NCBI RefSeq assembly: GCF_016862995.1
Contig: NZ_BOOA01000018.1
Coordinates: 1 to 64,000, forward strand
Origin: Acrocarpospora phusangensis
GTDB lineage: Bacteria; Actinomycetota; Actinomycetes; Streptosporangiales; Streptosporangiaceae
DNA: 64,000 nt
Reading direction: 5' to 3'
Shown here: positions 52,542 through 61,122 of the stretch, in pieces
Position numbering within the stretch: position 1 is the first letter of the stretch
Layout of the letters: every line of letters starts with the position of its first letter
The notes under the pieces: generated by a model
The model's input: the letters and a program-made list of their open reading frames with translations, nothing else
Told to the model about the DNA's origin: nothing
Databases searched by the model: none
Program-made: the position numbers and the translations under genes

Positions 52542-54309
52542 ACCGGTGGTGGTGGACGTGACCGCGTTCGGCGCCGACCCGACCGGCCGGGCCGACTCGG
52601 CCCCTGCGGTCGCCGCGGCGCTGCGGTACGCCAGAACCCTCCACCGTCCCGTCGAGATCGTTTTCTCCAGTGGCACGTATCGGCTCTATCCCGAGCGTGC
52701 CGAGCTCCGTGAGCTGTACGTGTCCAACACCGTCGGCGCCGATCAGCGCTACCGGGACAAGCGGATCGGGCTGCTCGTCGAGGACATGCGCGACGTCACG
52801 GTCGACGGCCGCGGCGCCAGGCTGGTCTGTCACGGACCGCAGACGGCGTTCGCGGTGATCCGTTCCGCGAACGTGACGTTCACGAATCTCTCCATCGACT
52901 ACGCCGCCCCGAAGGTGATCGACGCGACGGTCGCCGCGGCCGGCGTCACCGGCGGCCGGGCATGGCGCCGCCTGTCCCTCCCCGCCGGCACCCGCTACCG
53001 CGTCGACGGCGCCCACATCACCTGGCTCGGCGAGACCAGCCCGGCGAGCGGGCAGCCCTACTGGTCGGGCGTGGACGGCCTGGAGTACACGCAGATCCAC
53101 GACCCCGCGGCGCAGCGGACATGGCGTGGGGACAACCCGCTGTTCACCGACGTCGCCGCGGTCGTCGACCTGGGTGCGGGCAGGATCCGCATCGACTACA
53201 CGAGCGCGACGCCACCCGCCGACGCGGGCCTCGTCTACCAGATGCGGCTCATCGAGCGCGTGCACCCGGGCGCGTTCATCTGGGAGTCCCGGAATGTCAC
53301 GATGCGCTCGATGAACGTCCACTACCTTCAGGAGTTCGGCGTCGTGGGGCAGTTCAGCGAGAACATCACGATCGACCGGGTGAACTTCGCACCGGACCCC
53401 GCGTCCGGCCGGACGTCGTCGTCATTCGCGGACCATGTCAACTTGTCGGGCGTCAGGGGCAGAGTCACGATCACCGGCTGCGCCTTCGACGGACCGCACG
53501 ACGATCCGATCAACGTCCACGGGACCTACCTCGAGGTGATCGGCAAGCCGGAGCCGGCCACCCTCAGCCTCGCCTACATGCACCGTGAGACGGCCGGATT
53601 CCCGCAGTTCCATCCCGGTGACCAGGTGCGGTTCATCGACAAGCGCACGATGACTCCGCTCGCCGGCCCGCCCGCGGCCGTCACCGCGGTGGACGGGCCG
53701 AACGGCACGGACCACAGCCGGCCGCTGACCACGATGACGGTGACGTTCGACCGTCCGGTGCCCGACGGCGTCGCAGTCGGCGGCACGGTCACGGAGAACC
53801 TCACGTGGGCGCCGGAGGTGCTCATCTCCGGCAACGTCTTCCGCAACGTACCGACCCGCGGCGTGCTGGTGACCACGCCGAAGCCCGTACTGATCACCGG
53901 CAACCGGTTCGACGGCATGTCGATGGCCGACATCTCCATCTCCGCCGACGCCTCCTCGTGGTACGAGTCCGGCGCGGTCACCGACGTGACCATCAGCGGG
54001 AACACGTTCACCAGGCCCGCCGGTCCGGTCATCTTCGTGGAGCCGACCAACGAGGTCGCCGATTCGTCCCGCCCGGTGCATCACGACATCTCGGTCAAGG
54101 ACAACACGTTCGAGGTCGGCGACGTGACCGTGGCCGACGTCAGGAGCGTCAGCGGATTCCGCTTCACCGGCAACGTCGTGCGCCGCCTGGACGGGCAGGA
54201 CCGGCCGCCGTACGCCTCGCCGCTGTTCGTCTTCCACGGCGGCTCCGGCATCGTGATCGCCGGCAACCACTACGACCCGGGCCTGAACCCGTCGGTGATC
54301 GAGGACTGA
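52516..54309 (+). CDS. GH110-like exo-alpha-1,3-galactosidase (parallel beta-helix)
   Basis: 597 residues. TTG 52516 is preferred: AAGGA lies 7 bases upstream, and this overlaps the GH95 gene by 26 bp. GTG codons at 52546-52558 lack a ribosome site. VDVTAFGADPTGRADSAPAV opens a right-handed beta-helix. HDDPINVHGTYLEVIG (Asp329, Asp330) is the strongest GH110 mark, alongside MRSMNVHYLQEFGVVGQFSE and repeated ISGN/ITGNRF coils. GH110 enzymes cleave terminal alpha-1,3-galactose, including blood-group B types. No signal peptide, unlike the known gut enzymes, so cytoplasmic action on imported sugars is predicted. Confidence 0.8.
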   Translation: MRSATSRPEPVVVDVTAFGADPTGRADSAPAVAAALRYARTLHRPVEIVFSSGTYRLYPERAELRELYVSNTVGADQRYRDKRIGLLVEDMRDVTVDGRGARLVCHGPQTAFAVIRSANVTFTNLSIDYAAPKVIDATVAAAGVTGGRAWRRLSLPAGTRYRVDGAHITWLGETSPASGQPYWSGVDGLEYTQIHDPAAQRTWRGDNPLFTDVAAVVDLGAGRIRIDYTSATPPADAGLVYQMRLIERVHPGAFIWESRNVTMRSMNVHYLQEFGVVGQFSENITIDRVNFAPDPASGRTSSSFADHVNLSGVRGRVTITGCAFDGPHDDPINVHGTYLEVIGKPEPATLSLAYMHRETAGFPQFHPGDQVRFIDKRTMTPLAGPPAAVTAVDGPNGTDHSRPLTTMTVTFDRPVPDGVAVGGTVTENLTWAPEVLISGNVFRNVPTRGVLVTTPKPVLITGNRFDGMSMADISISADASSWYESGAVTDVTISGNTFTRPAGPVIFVEPTNEVADSSRPVHHDISVKDNTFEVGDVTVADVRSVSGFRFTGNVVRRLDGQDRPPYASPLFVFHGGSGIVIAGNHYDPGLNPSVIED

Positions 54310-54315
54310 CCGAAA

Positions 54316-54353
54316 GAGTCCCAGCCGGTCGTTTTACCGACCGGCTGGGACTC
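54316..54353. terminator. Bidirectional terminator between convergent operons
   Basis: Perfect 16-bp stem GAGTCCCAGCCGGTCG (54316-54331) and complement (54338-54353), loop ttttac. It sits 7 bases after the GH110 stop and 7 bases before the binding-protein stop at 54360, serving both. Confidence 0.88.
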
Positions 54354-54359
54354 CTCACG

Positions 54360-56045
54360 TCAGTTGCCGGGCCGAGTCTTGTCGTACGCCTGCTGGTAGA
54401 GCTCGAGGTAGCGCTTCATGCCGAGCCCGTCCAGGCCCTGGACCCAGGCGTCCCACTCGGTGTCGATGTCCTTCGACCCGGTGATGAAGGCCAGCTGGCC
54501 CTGGCTGACGTAGCTGTCGAGGTTGGTCTTCAAGGTGGCCAGCTCGGAGACCACGCTCGGGTCGGCCCAGACCTGCGCCTCCGGGAAGACCTGAGCCTTG
54601 TCCACGTGCGGCTCGTACAGCTTCGTCGCCTCGAACAACCGCCGCTCCAGGCCGGCCTCGGAGTAGATGTCCTTCGGCACCGCCTGAGCGTTGCGCAGCG
54701 CGAGCGTGACGTAGTACTGCCCCATGGACGACCAGGAGAGGTTCTGCGGGACCTCGCTGGCGGGCTTCGGCTTCCAGGTGGGGCTCACCGTCGTGTCGAG
54801 GGCGATGTCGTCGGGGCCGGGCTTGACCCAGCCGACCCCTTCGGGCCCGGAGTTGGCGACGAGCTGTCCCTCATCGGTGTAGATGGAGTCGAGCATCTTG
54901 ATCGCCGCGATACGCGCCTCCATGCTCGACTTGTTGGTCAGCATGAAGGTGTAGCCGATCGAGGTCGGGTTGTTGTACCCGGTGTAGCTCTTGCCCGTGG
55001 GGCCGGTCAGCGGCGGCGCGGCGTCGTACTGCTTGTCCCGGCCGTCCTTGGAGGAGAGCTGGACGAAGATGCCGGGCCACAGCACGGGCACGGAGCCGAG
55101 CCGGACCGCGGCCGGGTCGTTGCCGACGGCCTGCAGCGCCTCGGCGTTCTGGGTGAAGGAGGCCTGGTCGATCAGGCCTTCCTCATAGAGCGACTTGATG
55201 TACTTCAGGCCCTCACGCCACTCGGGCTTGTCGACGGGCGTGGTCACCTTGCCGCCGTCGAGCTTGAGCAGTGACGGGATGCCGTTGCTGGCGCCGTACG
55301 GCGCGTAGGCGAACGCTCCCATCAGGTAGCCGATCAGCGTGCCGTCCTGCGTGTCGGTGGTCATCGGGATCTCGTCGGCCTTGCCGTTGCCGTTCGGATC
55401 CTGGGTCTTGAACGCCCGCAGGACCGTGCGCAGTTCCTCGGTCGTCTTCGGCATCTCCAGGTTGAGCTTCTTCAACCACTCGGAGTTGATCCACAGCTTG
55501 TTGGGGTAGGTGCAGTGGTAGCAGTCGGACCACTGCGGCAGCGCGTAGATGTGACCGTCCGGCGCGGTCGACATCGCCTTGAGCACGCTGTTGGAGTCCA
55601 GCGCCTTCTGGATGTTCGGCGCGTGCTCCTTGATCAGGCCCTCCAGCGGCACCGCGACGCCCTGCTTGCCAAGCTTCTGGAGGTCGGTCTTGGTGAACGC
55701 GTCGACGTAGGGGATCAGCAGGAACATGTCCGGGTAGTCGCCGCTCGAGATCGCGATCTGGCGCTTCTCCTTGGCCGGCCCGCCGTCCATCGTGGTGGCC
55801 TGGAACTCGAACTTGATCTTGAACTTGTCACTGAGCAGACCCGTGACCGTGTTCGTGTCGAGCTTCATCTCGGGATTGGCCGGCGCCATCACCGAGATGA
55901 CGACCTTGTCGCCCTCCATCTTCGCCTTGGGGGCGCTGTCCGTGCTGTTGCTGTTGCTGCTGCCGCCGGAGGTGCAGCCCGCCGCGACCAACGCCGCGGT
56001 GGCCACGACTGCGGCGATTCTGGTTCTGGAATAATGCGGCTTCAT
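54360..56045 (-). CDS. Large sugar-binding lipoprotein of a CUT1 ABC importer (LplA-like)
   Basis: 561 residues. Signal RIAAVVATAALVAAGC with lipobox, Ser/Gly/Asn linker, then an extracellular solute-binding family 1 domain (MAPANPEMKLDTNTVTGLLS, SGDYPDMFLLIPYVDAFTKT, KTQDPNGNGKADEIPMTTDT). The calcium-loop-like DPNGNGKADEIP and large size match the LplA/YtcQ subgroup, whose members bind complex oligosaccharides. Last gene of the transporter operon, 27 bases after the LplC-like stop. Confidence 0.92.
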   Translation of the reverse strand: MKPHYSRTRIAAVVATAALVAAGCTSGGSSNSNSTDSAPKAKMEGDKVVISVMAPANPEMKLDTNTVTGLLSDKFKIKFEFQATTMDGGPAKEKRQIAISSGDYPDMFLLIPYVDAFTKTDLQKLGKQGVAVPLEGLIKEHAPNIQKALDSNSVLKAMSTAPDGHIYALPQWSDCYHCTYPNKLWINSEWLKKLNLEMPKTTEELRTVLRAFKTQDPNGNGKADEIPMTTDTQDGTLIGYLMGAFAYAPYGASNGIPSLLKLDGGKVTTPVDKPEWREGLKYIKSLYEEGLIDQASFTQNAEALQAVGNDPAAVRLGSVPVLWPGIFVQLSSKDGRDKQYDAAPPLTGPTGKSYTGYNNPTSIGYTFMLTNKSSMEARIAAIKMLDSIYTDEGQLVANSGPEGVGWVKPGPDDIALDTTVSPTWKPKPASEVPQNLSWSSMGQYYVTLALRNAQAVPKDIYSEAGLERRLFEATKLYEPHVDKAQVFPEAQVWADPSVVSELATLKTNLDSYVSQGQLAFITGSKDIDTEWDAWVQGLDGLGMKRYLELYQQAYDKTRPGN

Positions 56046-56072
56046 GGCCTTGTTCCTTTTCCTTGGGTTTCC

Positions 56073-57005
56073 TCACCCCTTGACCGCGCCCACCATTGCA
56101 CCCTTGGTGAAGTGCCGCGCGATAAACGGGTACATAATCAATACGGGCAGGCTCGAGACAACAATGAGCGCATACCTGAGGACATTCGCAAGCTGAATCT
56201 GATGCATCTGCTGGGCCAGATCCACGGCGCCGGTTCTGGGTGTGTTGAGAATGAGAATGTTGCGCAACACGATCTGCAGCGGGAACAGGTCGGGATCCTT
56301 GAGATAGACCAGGGCGTCGAAATAGGTGTTCCATTGAAAGACGGTGTACATCAACGCGAGGACGGCCAGCAGCGGCTTCGACAGCGGCAACACCACCGAC
56401 CACAGAGTCCGCAGTCCGCTCGCCCCGTCCAGCATCGACGCCTCATAGAGCTCCTCGGGGATCGAGTTGGCGAAGAACGTACGGGCGATGATCACCTGCC
56501 AGACGCCGATCGCGTTGGGAAGCAGCAGGGCCCAGCGCGTGTCGAGCAGCCCGATGTCCTGGACCACCATGTACGTCGGAATCAGGCCGCCGGAGAACAG
56601 CATCGTGAAGATGAGCAGCGTCATCAGTACGTTGCGTCCGAAAAAGGTCTTGCGGGACAGCGGATATGCGATGGCCACCGTCAGCGTGACACTGATCAGC
56701 GTGCCGGCGACGGCGTAGATCAGCGAGTTGTAGTACCCCTGCAAGATCTCTGAATTGCTCAGGACGGACTGGTAGGCTTCCAGTGAGAATTCGACCGGCC
56801 AGAATCTCACCCGGCCGGAATTGACCGCGGCCGGGCTACTGAGCGAGCTGGCCACGATGTAGATCAGTGGCAGCAGCACCAGCGCCAGCGTCACCGCCAG
56901 CATGAGCTTGACAACGATCAGGACCATCCGGTCGCCGAGCGGTTCGCGGACCTTCGCCGCGGCCGGGCGGGTGCGCCGCGGCTTGGACGCAAGCGTGGTC
57001 GTCAT
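56073..57005 (-). CDS. CUT1 sugar ABC permease (LplC/MalG-like)
   Basis: 310 residues, six membrane segments. SLSSPAAVNSGRVRFWPVEF and EELYEASMLDGASGLRTLWS (EAA loop) mark the MalG-type subunit. ATGA overlap with the other permease. No ATPase is encoded; a shared MsiK-type ATPase elsewhere in the genome is the usual actinomycete solution (family knowledge, not seen here). Confidence 0.93.
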   Translation of the reverse strand: MTTTLASKPRRTRPAAAKVREPLGDRMVLIVVKLMLAVTLALVLLPLIYIVASSLSSPAAVNSGRVRFWPVEFSLEAYQSVLSNSEILQGYYNSLIYAVAGTLISVTLTVAIAYPLSRKTFFGRNVLMTLLIFTMLFSGGLIPTYMVVQDIGLLDTRWALLLPNAIGVWQVIIARTFFANSIPEELYEASMLDGASGLRTLWSVVLPLSKPLLAVLALMYTVFQWNTYFDALVYLKDPDLFPLQIVLRNILILNTPRTGAVDLAQQMHQIQLANVLRYALIVVSSLPVLIMYPFIARHFTKGAMVGAVKG

Positions 57006-58012
57006 CGCCACAGTCCTCTTCCAGTGATTCGCTTGGCCGCGAAGTTGACCACCAGCAGCAGGCAGAGATTGACCACCGAATTGAACAGGCCCACGGCGGA
57101 GGCCATGCTGAAGTCCGCGTTGATCAGGCCGGTCTTGTAGACGTAGGTCGGGATGATCTCCGACTGCGCGAGGTTCAGATTGTTCTGCAACAGGTAAGCC
57201 TTCTCGAACCCGATCGCCATCATGTTGCCCACGGCGAGGATCAGCATGATCACCGCGGTCGGCATGATTCCCGGCAGATCGACGTACCGGATCCGCTGCA
57301 GCCGGGTGGCCCCGTCGATCTTGGCCGCCTCGTGCAGCGCCGGGTCGATGCCGGCGAGCGCGGCCAGGTAGATGACGGCCCCGTAACCGGCGGTCTGCCA
57401 GACGTCGGTCCACACATAGATGTGCCGGAAGAAGTCCTGCTCACCGAGGAAGTCGATCGGGCCGATGCCGAACAGCTTGAGCCCCTCGTTCACGATGCCG
57501 ATCCGGGGCGAGAGCACCAGGATCGTCATCGAGACCACGACCACGGTGGAGATGAAGTACGGCGCGTACGTGACCATCTGCACGGTGCGCTTGAACCAGC
57601 CGTTGCGGATCTCGTTCAACGCCAGCGCCAGCAGGATCGGGATCGGGAAGCTCGCCAGCACCAGGTAGAAGGCCAGGATGAGGGTGTTCTTCAGCAGGTC
57701 GACGAAGACCGGGTTGCTGAATAGCCGCTCGAAGTTCTGCAGCCCCACCCAGTCGCTGGCCCACGGACCCAGCACGGGGCTGTAGTCCTTGAAGGCGATG
57801 ACGTTGAAGGCCATCGGTATGTACTTGAAGATGATGAAATAGGCGATCGGCACGCTCGCCAGCAGGTACAGCTGCCAGTGCAGGCGCCAGGACTTTTTCG
57901 CCTCGGACCAGCGGCTGCGCCGGCGCGCCGCGGCGGCCGGGCGCCGCGGCGGCCTGGCCGGACCCTCGTTCGCGCTCGGCGAGCGAACCGGATGCGGAGT
58001 GGTGGTCGACAT
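57002..58012 (-). CDS. CUT1 sugar ABC permease (LplB/MalF-like)
   Basis: 336 residues from ATG 58012, whose A is the last base of the stop of a small upstream ORF (TGATG). Basic, Pro-rich N-terminus, then six membrane segments and the EAA loop LHEAAKIDGATRLQRIRYVD. YSPVLGPWASDWVGLQNFER is typical of the LplB subgroup. With the LplC-like partner it forms the pore for the lipoprotein receptor. Confidence 0.92.
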   Translation of the reverse strand: MSTTTPHPVRSPSANEGPARPPRRPAAAARRRSRWSEAKKSWRLHWQLYLLASVPIAYFIIFKYIPMAFNVIAFKDYSPVLGPWASDWVGLQNFERLFSNPVFVDLLKNTLILAFYLVLASFPIPILLALALNEIRNGWFKRTVQMVTYAPYFISTVVVVSMTILVLSPRIGIVNEGLKLFGIGPIDFLGEQDFFRHIYVWTDVWQTAGYGAVIYLAALAGIDPALHEAAKIDGATRLQRIRYVDLPGIMPTAVIMLILAVGNMMAIGFEKAYLLQNNLNLAQSEIIPTYVYKTGLINADFSMASAVGLFNSVVNLCLLLVVNFAAKRITGRGLWR

Positions 58013-58179
58013 CAGGCCGCCCGCTTCCGGTCGGATGGACCGGTTCGCGCTGGAACGGCACTCACGCCCAAGACCGCCGCCCGAGCCGCCTGCGGGACGA
58101 CGAGCAGGCCGAGCTGTCGAACCTCCTCCATGCGGGAGAGGGTGGCGGCACCCGGCCGAGCGCCGATTTCTAGAAACAT
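58012..58179 (-). CDS. Small ORF coupled to the permease operon, possible ROK-gene remnant
   Basis: 55 codons from ATG 58179, beginning MFLEIGARPGAATLSRMEEV and ending by TGATG overlap with the permease ATG. The start occupies the same place relative to the 30-bp ROK site as the ROK gene start at 47051, and the shared sequence runs through the start codon (AAACATG). A weak similarity to the ROK N-terminus exists (M-F-x-E start, later RQLGL against RRLGL). Either a leader peptide that couples translation, or the leftover start of a duplicated regulator gene. I do not recognise a family. Confidence 0.4.
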   Translation of the reverse strand: MFLEIGARPGAATLSRMEEVRQLGLLVVPQAARAAVLGVSAVPARTGPSDRKRAA

Positions 58180-58195
58180 GGCCGAAACGTAAGCC

Positions 58196-58225
58196 CAATA
58201 ATTTCCTTCGTCAAGTATTGATTTG
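58196..58225. promoter_or_regulatory. ROK operator, copy 2
   Basis: Identical over 30 bases to 47068-47097, between the leftward transporter operon and the rightward GH27 gene. CAATA and TATTG form the outer dyad. The -35 box of the rightward promoter lies at its right end. Confidence 0.8.
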
Positions 58226-58247
58226 CTGCCGGTATCGGCCCTACGCT
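58218..58247 (+). promoter_or_regulatory. Promoter of the GH27 gene
   Basis: TTGATT (58218-58223), 18 bases, TACGCT (58242-58247), matching the alpha-galactosidase operon promoter. It leaves a leader of about 200 nt before the GTG at 58454; I see no gene in that leader. Confidence 0.5.
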
Positions 58248-58453
58248 CGGCGGCACTCTGTGCTCGTCTCCCACCCAGCGCCGAGGCCTCGCGCCCATGT
58301 CGTTCGATGCCGATCATCGGCCGTCCGCGACCTGCCCGAACCGCACATCCGCACCGGCTTCGAGCGCCGGGCCTCGGGTGCCGCACGCCGGCGGTCGCCG
58401 CCCATTCGACGCCTGCCGTTCGAGGATCGGTACTTCCACCAGGAGGTGTGACC

Positions 58454-60958
58454 GTGAGGTCACCATTACGCGTCGCCGCACATTTATCCGGTCGGCGAAC
58501 CCGCGCCGCCGTCGCCGTACTGTCCGCCGCACTGCTCCTGTCGCCGATCGCCGAGTCGGCGGCCGCCACCGGCCCCAAGCCGAGCCCGCCACTCGACGCG
58601 CGGGCCATCGCGCCCGCACCCGGCTCGTCCAGCGCGGGGGCCAACGGGCCGGCCGCCTCCACCCCCGACCCCTGGGCCGTACGGCCGTACATGGGGTGGA
58701 GCAGCTACAGCATGCAGGTCTACTCCGGAAACGGGAAATGGATCACGGCCGACCAGATCATCAAGCAGTCCGACGCGATGCGCGCCAAGCTCCAGAAGTA
58801 CGGCTACGAGTACATCAACGTCGATGCCGGATGGAACGACGGGATCGACGCCAACGGCCGTCCGAAACCCAGCGCCACGCTCTACCCGCAGGGCCTGCAG
58901 AAGGTCATCGACCACGTCCACGCGAACGGCCAGAAGTTCGGGCTCTACCTGATCCCCGGCGTCGGCCCCGAGGTCTACAACGCGAGCCTGCCGATCGCCG
59001 GCGCGCCCGGCTGCACCACGCACGACATCGCCGCCCAGCCCCTCCGGCCCTCCGACTACTGGCACCTCGGCTATCGGATCGACTTCTCGAATCCGTGCTC
59101 CCAGAAGTACATCGACTCGATCGCCGACCTCCTCGCCGAGTGGGGCGTCGACTTCGTCAAGTTCGACAGCGTCACGCCCGGATCCGGCGTGAGCGACCTG
59201 TCGCTCGACGCCCGCGACGATGTCGCCGCCTGGTCGGCGGCGCTCAAGGCGCGAAAGATCTGGTTCGAGCTGTCCTGGGCGCTCGACCCGAAGTACGCCG
59301 ACTACTGGCGGTCCAAGGCGAACGGCTGGCGGATCGACTGGGACGTCGAGTGCTACTGCACCAACGAGGCGCTCACCCAGTGGCAGAGCATCGCCCGGCT
59401 CTTCCCGCTCGTGTCGACCTGGTGGCGCTACGGCGGCAACGGCGGGTGGAACGACCTCGACTCGCTCAACATCGGCAACGGCACCATGGACGGCCTGACC
59501 CGCGACGAACGGCAGACCGCGATGACGCTGTGGGCGATCTCCGCCGCACCGCTGTACACCGGCAACGACCTGACCAAGCTTGACGCGTACGGCCTGAGCC
59601 TGCTCACCAACCCGGAGGTGATCGCGGTCGACCAGGCCGGCACTCCGGCGCGCCCGGTCTCCACGACGGCGCAGCAGCAGGTCTGGTACTCGCTCAACGC
59701 CGACGGCAGCTACACGGTCGCGCTGTTCAACCTCGGCCGTACCGACAAGGACATCACCGCCAACTGGTCGGACCTCGGGCTGACCGGCGCCGCCACCGTA
59801 CGCGACCTGTGGGCCCGCAGGGACCTCGGCCGCTTCGACGGCAAGTTCACCGCCGCCACGGTCCCGATCCACGGCGTACGCCTGCTCAAGGTGACGCCGC
59901 AGCGCGGCGCCGCGGTCGCCGTCAACGACGACGCCCTGCGCGTCCGGTACGAGGGCGACTGGACCCGCAACGGCGGGAACGAGGTCGCCGCCACCTCCCA
60001 GCCGCTCACCGTGACCGTCACCGACACCGGTACCCCCGCCCCGCCGTCGACGACCGGCCCCGTCCGCACGGTCATCCACGACAACACCGACCCGGGCATC
60101 GCGTACATCGGGAACTGGTCGCAGAGCACCGGCCGGGGGCTCGGCGACTACAACGACAACGTGCACTACGCCGAGCGCGACGGCGACGCGTTCGAGTACA
60201 CGTTCACCGGAACCGGCGTCTCGTACGTCACCGAGATGGACGTCTCCCAGGGCAACGTCGACATCTACCTCGACGGCCAGTTCGTGAAGACCGTGAACAC
60301 CGGACGTGAGCAGGGCCAGCCCCGCCTCGCCCAGCAGGCCGTCTTCACGGTGAACGACCTGCCCAACGGCAGCCACACGCTCCGCGTGGTCAAGAAGTCG
60401 GGCTTCTTCATGCTGCTCGACCGCATCGACGTGTTCCAGCCGAGCCTGATCGACCCGTTCACGGCGTCGTTCGACCGGAAGGCGCCGGCGGACGTGCAGG
60501 TCAAGCTCCTGCGCGACGGCAGCGAGTTCACCGGCGTCTCGCGCGGCGGCACCGCGCTCGAACGGGACCGGGACTACATCCTGTCCGGCTCGACCGTGAC
60601 CCTGCGCTCGGCCTATCTCGCCGGCCTTCCGCTCGGCGCGGCGCAACTGGACTTCGCGTTCCGCGGTGACTACCTGGACGACGTCCACGCCACGACCCGC
60701 AACGGCGACTCCGTCTCGTACGCGTTCACCGGAACCGGCGTCGACTGGATCACCGCCACCGCACCCGACCAGGGGCTGGTCGACGTGTACATCGACGGCA
60801 AGCTCATCCGCCGGGTCGACACCCACAGTGCCGTACGGGCGACGCGACAGACCGTGTTCAGCGTCTCAGGACTGAGGAACCAGCAGCACACCTTCAAGGC
60901 GGTCAAGGCTTCGGGCGACGTGATGCGCACCGACGTCATCCGCTACACCACTCGCTGA
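58454..60958 (+). CDS. Secreted GH27 alpha-galactosidase with C-terminal accessory domains
   Basis: 834 residues. GTG 58454 sits 7 bases after AGGAGG. Signal peptide with RRTRAAVAVLSAALLLSPIA. Catalytic barrel about 75-400: RPYMGWSSYSMQVYSGNGKW, YEYINVDAGWNDG, DFVKFDSV (nucleophile Asp238) and WRIDWDVE (acid/base Asp297), then a beta-sandwich (VALFNLGRTDKDITANW). The tail carries two similar modules (EYTFTGTGVSYVTEMDVSQG, then SYAFTGTGVDWITATAPDQG) flanking an X2/Ig-like insert (about residues 670-740), probably for carbohydrate or surface binding. Releases galactose outside the cell; divergent from the importer. Confidence 0.93.
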   Translation: MRSPLRVAAHLSGRRTRAAVAVLSAALLLSPIAESAAATGPKPSPPLDARAIAPAPGSSSAGANGPAASTPDPWAVRPYMGWSSYSMQVYSGNGKWITADQIIKQSDAMRAKLQKYGYEYINVDAGWNDGIDANGRPKPSATLYPQGLQKVIDHVHANGQKFGLYLIPGVGPEVYNASLPIAGAPGCTTHDIAAQPLRPSDYWHLGYRIDFSNPCSQKYIDSIADLLAEWGVDFVKFDSVTPGSGVSDLSLDARDDVAAWSAALKARKIWFELSWALDPKYADYWRSKANGWRIDWDVECYCTNEALTQWQSIARLFPLVSTWWRYGGNGGWNDLDSLNIGNGTMDGLTRDERQTAMTLWAISAAPLYTGNDLTKLDAYGLSLLTNPEVIAVDQAGTPARPVSTTAQQQVWYSLNADGSYTVALFNLGRTDKDITANWSDLGLTGAATVRDLWARRDLGRFDGKFTAATVPIHGVRLLKVTPQRGAAVAVNDDALRVRYEGDWTRNGGNEVAATSQPLTVTVTDTGTPAPPSTTGPVRTVIHDNTDPGIAYIGNWSQSTGRGLGDYNDNVHYAERDGDAFEYTFTGTGVSYVTEMDVSQGNVDIYLDGQFVKTVNTGREQGQPRLAQQAVFTVNDLPNGSHTLRVVKKSGFFMLLDRIDVFQPSLIDPFTASFDRKAPADVQVKLLRDGSEFTGVSRGGTALERDRDYILSGSTVTLRSAYLAGLPLGAAQLDFAFRGDYLDDVHATTRNGDSVSYAFTGTGVDWITATAPDQGLVDVYIDGKLIRRVDTHSAVRATRQTVFSVSGLRNQQHTFKAVKASGDVMRTDVIRYTTR

Positions 60959-60964
60959 TCACCG

Positions 60965-60999
60965 GGGTGGGCCGGGGCGCTGGTCGCCCCGGCCCACCC
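60965..60999 (+). terminator. Hairpin terminator after the GH27 gene
   Basis: 15-bp stem GGGTGGGCCGGGGCG (60965-60979) and complement (60985-60999), loop ctggt, 6 bases after the stop. Confidence 0.8.
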
Positions 61000-61054
61000 G
61001 GAACGAGACCGCTGGTCCAGGGATGGGTTCCGCCTCACTTCGCCGATCGAAGCC

Positions 61055-61120
61055 TCAGCTGACGGCGGTGTTGGCGATGAACGTCTTTGAGCGTGGTCCA
61101 GATGCGTTCTACCGGAAGGC
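61055..61120 (-). pseudogene. Transposase C-terminal scrap (IS630-like)
   Basis: The reverse strand reads LPVERIWTTLK (from about 61119), and after a frame change KTFIANTAVS to a stop at about 61055. This matches the NPVERIW...LK...(I)ANTA end of IS630-type DDE transposases. No upstream transposase part or terminal repeats are visible, and the RIO-kinase stop at 61123 follows at once. Short, so homology is tentative. Confidence 0.35.
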
Positions 61121-61122
61121 GG

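Noticed and set aside
58484-60826. 780-codon minus-strand open frame opposite the GH27 gene
   Set aside because: Shadow of a gene with complete catalytic motifs and signal peptide on the other strand.
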